DNA of 64,000 nt. It comes from Chloranthus sessilifolius (taxonomy: Eukaryota > Streptophyta > Magnoliopsida > Chloranthales > Chloranthaceae). This document shows positions 57,949 through 64,000 of this stretch, piece by piece. Position numbers and translations under genes: made by a program. Position 1 is the first letter of the stretch. Each line of letters starts with the position of its first letter. The stretch lies in contig CM037587.1 in assembly GCA_021018995.1 (NCBI GenBank), positions 59,866,104 through 59,930,103 on the forward strand, in the 5' to 3' direction. The notes beneath the pieces were generated by a model. It saw nothing but the letters and a program-made list of their open reading frames with translations, was not told where the DNA came from and did not search any database.

Positions 57949-58267
57949 TTTGTGTTTTTAAAATTGATAGATCTAAGTTTTTCTCATTTTAGATTTAGAT
58001 TTTTAATTGCCTATTTTGTATTTGACTAATTGCTGCTGTAGTTTTTTGTAGTCTAATTTTGTGATTACAAATCTGGATTTATTGTTTTGAGAGAAGTAGT
58101 GTACTAATTAGAGGAGCAAGCTGTGCTATAGTTTGCATTTCCTAACTCCTTTACATTTTAGATCTATTAATTTTTAGATCAGTAGCAGTAGTTGTGTGTT
58201 TTTGAATTTGTTTTACTGAAATCAGTGCTGTATTTTGTTTGTGTTGTATTGTGTGTTTGCTGTGTGT

Positions 58268-59322
58268 ATGGTTGGTAGGAGATCTCTTAATCCTAAGATT
58301 ATTCCTGTAGATCTTGAAGTTGAGAGACTTCTTAGACCCAAGCAAACCATACACACACCTGTGGTTGATTGTGATAGTTCTGTAATGGGTGAGCAACCTA
58401 GGACATTGAAAGAATTCAATGCACCAGGGGTGTATAATTCTCCCTTTTGCATTCAATTCCCTGCTGTCCAAGGGAACTATTAGATTAAGTCTTCCATCAT
58501 ACAGATGCTACCCTCATATCATGGCTTGAGTAAGGAAGACCCCTACAAGCACATTGATGAGTTTCTAGAACAGTGCACTACTTTCAACATTGCAGGTTTG
58601 GGGGAGGAAGCAACCAGGTTGAGACTCTTTCCTTTTCATTAAAGGATAGGGCCAGAACTTAGTTGTCAATGCTCCCAACCAATAGTATTCAGTCTTTGAA
58701 TGACCTTCAATGTCAATTTTTGGCCAAGTTTTTTCCCATGTCCAAAACAAGTCAGTTGAGGAAGAGCATAATATCTTTTGCTCAAGCCCCAACTGAAGAC
58801 TTTCACCAGGTATGGGAGAGATTTAAGGAGCTCTTAAAGCAATGTCCCCATCACCAAATTCCTGAATGGCAACTTGTTTAAAGTTTCTATCAAGAAATTG
58901 ATCCCAAGAGTAGGGGCATGGTTGATGCCTCATGTGGTGGTACTTTCCTCCATAAGATAGCTAATGAGGTTTGGGAGTTGTTTGATATCATTAGTGAAAA
59001 CTTCATGCAAAGGGAGACCTTTTCAAGGGACTTTGAGGCCCCTGTTAGATTGGTGAGAGAAAATACTACAAGAAGAAAAATGTATGAGGTGAGTGGATAT
59101 AATGATTTGGAAAGAAAAGTGGACAGCTTAACTCAAAAGTTTGATAAGCTCATGGGAGCAATGCAGTCTCCAATGACTACCAAAGTGGAAGAGGCATGTG
59201 TGATACGCCAGTCTCTTACTCACTCCCTTGAGGAATGTCCCTATGCTGTCCAATTTCCAAACCTTGTGATGGAACATGTGAATGCTGCTTAGTCCTATGG
59301 ACAACAGCCTACTACTGGTTAT
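58268..59322 (+). pseudogene. E5 gag, N-terminal and capsid part (fossil)
   Basis: Starts MVGRRSLNPKIIPVD. The Retrotrans_gag-type capsid region follows (DPYKHIDEFLEQCTTFN, LNDLQCQFLAKFFP, FHQVWERFKELLKQCPHH), then a helical region (LERKVDSLTQKFDKLM). Typical of Athila/Tat gag. Several breaks, and interrupted by the solo LTR at 59323. Confidence 0.75.
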
Positions 59323-59509
59323 TGTTAAGACCTGAAAAGTACCACTTTTCACCCCTTAACTTAACCTGTGATTAGACCCTTAGCCCTTTAATAAATGTTT
59401 GTTAAGCTATTTTTGTAGGTAATATACAGCAGTGCAATAAGACCATAAATCTTGCTAAGGAGCCTGTTTTGACCCCAGAAGTCCCTTAGAAGAATGAGAA
59501 CTGAATCCA

Positions 59510-60070
59510 GACCTGAGAAGAGCCTCGCGCAGCTTCCCAAAGCTTCAGAGGATTTAGAAAAATATGCTTCGCGCAGTCCTCGCAAATTCTCAAGACTTCA
59601 CAACAACTTCTCGCGCAGTTGAGTGACAGACTAGCTTCAGAATCTTGCCTCGCGCAGTAGCCGCGGGATGCAAATGTCAAAAGAACCTCTCGCGCAGTTC
59701 AGAAACTATCAAAGCCTCGCGAGCATCCTCGCGAAGTTCCATTAAGAAGTGAACCTCTCACGCAGTTCTCTCGCTGTTCAGGAAGAAAGCAACCTCGCGA
59801 AGCCAGAGTTAGCCTCGCGAATATCTATTATGAAATGGAATGCTCGCGCAATTCCCGCGTTATTCACAAGTAGCAATCCAATTGTGCGAAGCCCAATCCA
59901 GCAAGAGCTTAACTATCTACCTCGCGACTGCTCAAAGCATCAAGAAGCTGCAACCCCGCTACAGCTGAAGCTTCAGAGTTAAACTCAACCACGCAAAGAA
60001 CAGAGCTACCACGCGACGAGCCTGGGAAACGATGGCTACCTAGCGAAGCTCTGAACTTTAACCTTCCATC
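59510..60070. repeat. E6 U3 motif cluster (CTCGCGCAG / CTCGCGAAG)
   Basis: About 15 copies of (C)CTCGCGCAG, CTCGCGAAG and variants centred on CGCG, spaced 15-45 bp apart, ending about 165 bp before the TATA box. Same position as the E5 cluster, different motif. Confidence 0.9.
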
Positions 60071-60232
60071 GCTTCAGCAGAGGACTTTTTGGGAATTTCC
60101 AAGGATTAGGGCACGCACTCCCATTCTCAAATCTCTGTGCACGTGCACCGAGGCATCTAAGGAACAGTATTCGGCCACGTGGCATCATTAAAATTAGGGT
60201 TTTCTAACCCTAATGCTCCGCCACACCACTGC

Positions 60233-60240
60233 TATATAAA
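60233..60240 (+). promoter_or_regulatory. E6 LTR TATA box
   Basis: TATATAAA within CACTGCTATATAAACCC, downstream of the motif cluster. Confidence 0.65.
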
Positions 60241-61700
60241 CCCAAACTTAGTTTAGGTTTAGGAGCTCAGACTTTATCACTGATACGGGTTACGGGATCT
60301 GAGATCATTTTCTTTTCTGTTCTTTTGTAGTTGTAAGTAGTTTTCCTTTTTCTTTTTCTTTCTCTCCGTAGTCCAGAACTTGCTGGCTATGCCTTTGTAT
60401 GTATTTTTGAACTAGTTTAATGGATGTTTTGTAATAGGATATGTACTTTTATGGGATGTGTGCGAATGAGAGTTGCTCTGTGCAAGGTCGCTTAGGATCG
60501 CCATTGCTTTGGTCGTGATTCAAAGCAATGGAGGATGATTCTAAGGATCCATTGGATCCAAGTGACTGTGTATGCAGGCTATCATGGTCTCGACATGCCT
60601 TTTAGCCCCACCACAGGACCCACTAGATCTTAAATCCCCATGGGAGCCTGAGCTGGTAGCCTTGTGACCATGGTGGTGGTAGTAATATTACTGTTCTGTT
60701 TTGGACTTTATGAGGAGGATAGCCTCTGGGATAGTCTGTGACCATTCAAGTGGACAGGCTATAGCCTTAGGGTGAAGCCAATCCGTAGGATCTAAGATGG
60801 ATTCTTCTTTTCTGCACATGTGCTTGTAGCCTTGTGGGAGATTGTACAGAGGCAAAATCCCCTATCTTTGTATAGACCCGCCATCAGATGTTAGATCTGA
60901 TCTGGTTATGGAGATTATAGGCTTGTGACTGGACCATTGTAGTCCCACTCAAGCAATGGACAACTAGATCGAAGGTTGTACTCAATCCCTTGCTGGTTCT
61001 ATGTGTCTGGGGTAACATGGTCCTATACAGCCCTAGCCCCACACATAGAGCTTTAGAGGCTGAGGTTCCCTATGGATTCTTGAGCTTGTAGCCTAGATGA
61101 AGTAGTGCCTACAATGATTAACTTGTTTTGACCAATCTCTGGATTGTGGTTCTCCTATGGGATAGTCTGTGACAATTTGAGTGGACAGGTTATAACCTTA
61201 AGGGATTGGATCATGGCACAGAGATGGGTTGGATTCTTTCTCCTCAGTGGTGATAATGTAGCCATTGGATAGGATTTCTATAACATCAGATCTGAATCTG
61301 AGTTACAAAACTCCTCTGATCTAGACTCAATAGCATACTTCTCACCCTTTTATATTTATTTTCCCACACTCCATCCATCTTCTCAACCCTTTCTGTAGTT
61401 AATTCATTAGGCTACCTTAGGATATTTAGAATAAGTGACCCTAAACTCCCTTCCTTTTAGGACTGCCAGATCTGTAGTCAGATCTGGAGGGACTACTAGA
61501 GATGGCTCCCTTGGAGCCGTAGATCACCTTTTCCCTGTGGGACAAACTCTTACTTATCAAAACTTGCTACAATGGACCCTGTATCTTGTAGGTCTAGGAT
61601 TTCTCAGTTGTGCTGATTCCATCCCCTATTTTACTTTGATTTTAAATTGCTTTTACCACCAACAAATAAAGTAAGCACACTGGGAGTCGGCAATAGTTAT

Positions 61701-62640
61701 CATTGGAGAAACCACCCCAACTTGAGGTGGAGACAAGATACATTCCAAAACCACTAGCAGCAGCAACCACAACAGCAATCCTTGCCTTATAGGAATGCCC
61801 AACCATTCCAATAGAACTACTTCCCAAGGCCCCAATACCAACAGCCTATGGCCTAGCCAATTGTTCAACCTGTGCATCAAAATGCACCAGCCCCAACACT
61901 CTCTAGATCCCTCACATTTGAAGAGCAAGTTTTAGCTTCACTGCAGAATTTAGGCCCCTTGTCACAAACTGTCAACTCCCATAGCCAAAGTATTAAGAAG
62001 ATAGAGGACCACCTTGGTCAGCTATCTAATGCTTTGACTAAGAGAGAGGAGGGAAGACTGCCTAGTCAGCCCATGAACAATCCCAGAGGGCAGTACATGG
62101 TGAGTGAGACTACTTCACATGAAGAGGCCAAATCTGTCACCACTTTGAGAAGTGGAAGGCTAGTTGATAACCAAGTTGGTGTTGAACCTGATGAGAAAAG
62201 TGCAGCCTATGATGATATGCAGTAGGAGCAACATATAAAAAATAAGGGGGTTGTTGATGTGCCCCAATAGAAAATTGAAAATAAAAATAAAGAGAAATCT
62301 GATGAGCTTGCTAAGGTAGCAAATAGGAGATCAGTCCCCCATTTGCCATTTCCCAATACACTTTAAGCACCTTCTCCTTTTGATAAGGGGAATGCTAAAG
62401 TTGAGGAGATGATGGAAATATTCAAACAAGTAAAGATAAACTTGTCTTTACTTGATGCTATCAAGCAAGTTCCAGCCTATGAAAATTTTCTGAAAGAATT
62501 GTGCACCCACAAAAGAAAATCTAGGATACACCTATCCAAGAAGGTTTTTTGTGCTGAGAAAAAGAATCAAGTGCTGTCCATTGCAATCCCAACTAAGCTT
62601 CAAGACCTAGAGTTCCCACAATCCCTTGCATCATTGGGGA
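61701..62640 (+). pseudogene. E5 gag C-terminal part (fossil)
   Basis: Gln/Asn/Pro-rich sequence, a helical stretch (LTFEEQVLASLQNLG, IKKIEDHLGQLSNAL) and the lineage motif SVTTLRSGRLVD, then a Lys-rich linker and LPFPNT-type sequence before the protease. This fits Athila/Tat gag-pol. Several breaks. Confidence 0.65.
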
Positions 62641-63127
62641 TCATACCATTGAGAAGGCCTTATTAGATCTGGGAGCTAGTGTAAACCTACTTCCATATTC
62701 AGTGTATGAGAAGTTAGGCTTGGGAGAATTGAAGCCTACACATGTGGTGCTACAACTAGCTGACAGATCTGAAAAGAGGCCTGTGGGAATGATAGAGGAT
62801 GTGTTAGTTGGGGTTGACAAATTTTTCTACCCAGCAGATTTTTTAGTTCTTGACATGGAGCCAAGCAAGTGTTCCACCTCCATTCCTGTGATTTTGGGCA
62901 GGCCTTTCTTGGCCACTGCCAATGCTTGTATTCAGTGTAGACCAGGAGTAATGGAGGTGTCATTTGATAACATGAAAGTAAAATTAAATGTATACAATGC
63001 AGCCAACCAGCCTCACTTGGATAGTGAGGATTGCTTTTTAATTGATGTATTGGATGAGCTTGTGGAAGAGACGTTGCCCAAGCTATTACATTGTGATGAT
63101 TTTTGTGATGTTTTTGAGAATGTGTGA
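62641..63127 (+). pseudogene. E5 retropepsin-like protease (fossil)
   Basis: Active-site block ALLDLGASVNLLPYSVYEKL and the second block IPVILGRPFLATANA, in the arrangement of Athila-group proteases. Worn but recognisable over nearly its full length. Confidence 0.75.
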
Positions 63128-64000
63128 AGTTAGATTGTGGAAGAGAAGGCCCCCACACCCATGGTTCAAGAGGTGAAAGCCTTAATTTCTGATATGGTGC
63201 CAGCAACAAGGTATCCACCATGGAAACTTGCTGTGTTACCTCTTCCACTACCATCAAAGGCACCTTTGTTGCATTCTCTCATATGTCCACCTAATGTGGA
63301 GTTGAAACAGCTATCTAAGACCTTTAAATATGCTTTTTTAGGGGCAAAGAAGAAGTTGCCAGTGATCATTTCTTCCTCTCTCATTGATGAGCAAGAGGAA
63401 GAGTTATTGTGTATTTTAAAGAAGCATAAGAGAGTAATAGGATGGACTATTGCCAACCTTGGGGGCATCAGCCCTGCTGTGTGCATGCATAAAATCCACT
63501 TGGAAGAGGGTTCCAAATCCTCTAGAGAAATACAAAGAAAATTGAACCCCCACATGCAAGAAGTGGTTATGAAAGCAGTGGTCAAATTGTTAGATGTTGG
63601 AGTCAGCTACTCTATTTCAGATTCTGAATGGGTGGCACTTACTCAGGTGGTCCCTAAGAAATCTGGGATAACTGTGGTGAAAACTGATTCTGGAGAGCTT
63701 ATTCCAACTAGGGAAACCACAGGTTGGAGGGTGTGTATAAATTATTGAAAGCTCAATTTAAAAACTAGAAAAGATCACTTCCCTTTGCCCTTAATTGACC
63801 AGATTTTGGATAAGTTGCCAGGCAAGGCTTTCTATTATTTTATTTATGGATATTTGGGGTATAACCAAATCCCTGTTTATCCACAAGATCAAGAAAAGAT
63901 AACCTTCACATGTCCACTTGGCACCTTTGCCTATAGAAGGATGCCATTTGGGTTGTGCAATGCCCTTGAACCTTTCCAAAGGTGCATATATGCTATATTT
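63128..64000 (+). pseudogene. E5 reverse transcriptase start (fossil, cut by window)
   Basis: The pre-RT linker contains VIGWTIANLGGISPAVCMHK, then the first RT blocks (VPKKSGITVV, GWRVCINY) and further on LGTFAYRRMPFGLCNA. The catalytic YVDD-type block lies beyond the window. Broken. Confidence 0.75.

Larger units (their letters stand above)
59323..61695 (+). repeat. E6: solo Athila-like LTR nested in E5 gag
   Basis: Begins TGTTAAGACCTGAAAAG and ends GTCGGCAATA, 2373 bp, flanked by GTTAT on both sides (59318-59322 and 61696-61700). No internal region remains, so it is a solo LTR. It contains the CTCGCG cluster (59510-60070), a TATA box at 60233-60240 and several loosely repeated GGGATAGTCTGTGACCATTC blocks in its downstream half. 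Confidence 0.8.
55744..64000 (+). mobile_element. E5: Athila-like Ty3/Gypsy element, broken, cut by window end
   Basis: LTR (55744-57924), Asp-tRNA-like primer site (57931), leader, gag, protease and the beginning of RT run to the window end. The primer type, the gag with a TLRSGR motif and the protease style place it in the Athila/Tat group. A solo LTR of a cousin (59323-61695) is inserted in its gag with a 5-bp target duplication GTTAT. The coding has several breaks. The 3' part and any envelope-like ORF lie outside the window. Confidence 0.8.

Noticed and set aside
56105-60070. Regularly spaced short repeats that at first sight resemble a CRISPR-like array
   Set aside because: Repeats are too short and variable, spacing is irregular, both orientations occur, and the context is the U3 of plant LTRs.

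Overview
This window is plant nuclear DNA, almost certainly from a flowering plant with a repeat-rich genome. It holds Ty3/Gypsy retrotransposons with a plant-type chromodomain, Athila-like Gypsy elements with an Asp-tRNA-like primer site, En/Spm (CACTA) and PIF/Harbinger DNA transposons, plant-type spliced exons and long AT-rich introns. I found no complete host gene and no tRNA or rRNA gene. What is present is a nest of transposons plus single exons of host genes (a malectin protein, proteasome beta-5, LAZ1/TMEM184, prolidase and an aspartic protease) stranded among them.

Layout. 1-11501: tandem LTR-internal-LTR array of a Gypsy family (E1) that keeps gag zinc knuckles and an extra 3' ORF but no recognisable pol. 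11502-17842: AT-rich DNA with a Tourist-like MITE, a LINE tail, a malectin exon and the right end of a CACTA element. 18332-21786: PIF/Harbinger-like element with a CACTA-type MITE inside its left terminal repeat. 21787-24237: AT-rich DNA with a proteasome beta-5 exon. 24238-35773: minus-strand Tekay-like chromovirus (E2) with both LTRs, gag, protease, RT, RNase H, integrase plus chromodomain, and an extra ORF behind its own TATA box. 35774-38054: a segment duplicated from 17.1 kb, a LAZ1/TMEM184 exon and a motif-rich tract. 38055-53730: CACTA element of about 15.7 kb with a 3-bp TAT target duplication, carrying TNP2 and TNP1-like coding, a solo Gypsy LTR and host exons. 53734-55743: complex repeats and an LTR fragment. 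55744-64000: Athila-like element (E5), cut by the window edge, with a cousin's solo LTR (E6) in its gag.

Most interesting pattern. Five LTRs here carry a dense cluster of short self-complementary motifs, and the motif is private to the family: TGATCGATCA in E1, CTCGCTCGAGCGAG in E2 and the solo LTR E3, CCTGTCGAGAGGTT in E5, CTCGCGCAG/CTCGCGAAG in E6. In E1 and E2 a second cluster with the same private motif lies inside the element just upstream of the extra ORF; in E2 it is followed by a TATA box. In E5 and E6 the cluster lies just upstream of the LTR TATA box. This looks like a fast-changing, element-specific cis-regulatory code, possibly read by a self-encoded protein; that last step is inference. 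Three related LTRs (E1, E2, E3) also share a short acidic reading frame ending in (D/E)EF(F/Y), preceded by an acceptor-like AG. All retroelements are treated as fossils; host exons and DNA transposons are described in more detail.
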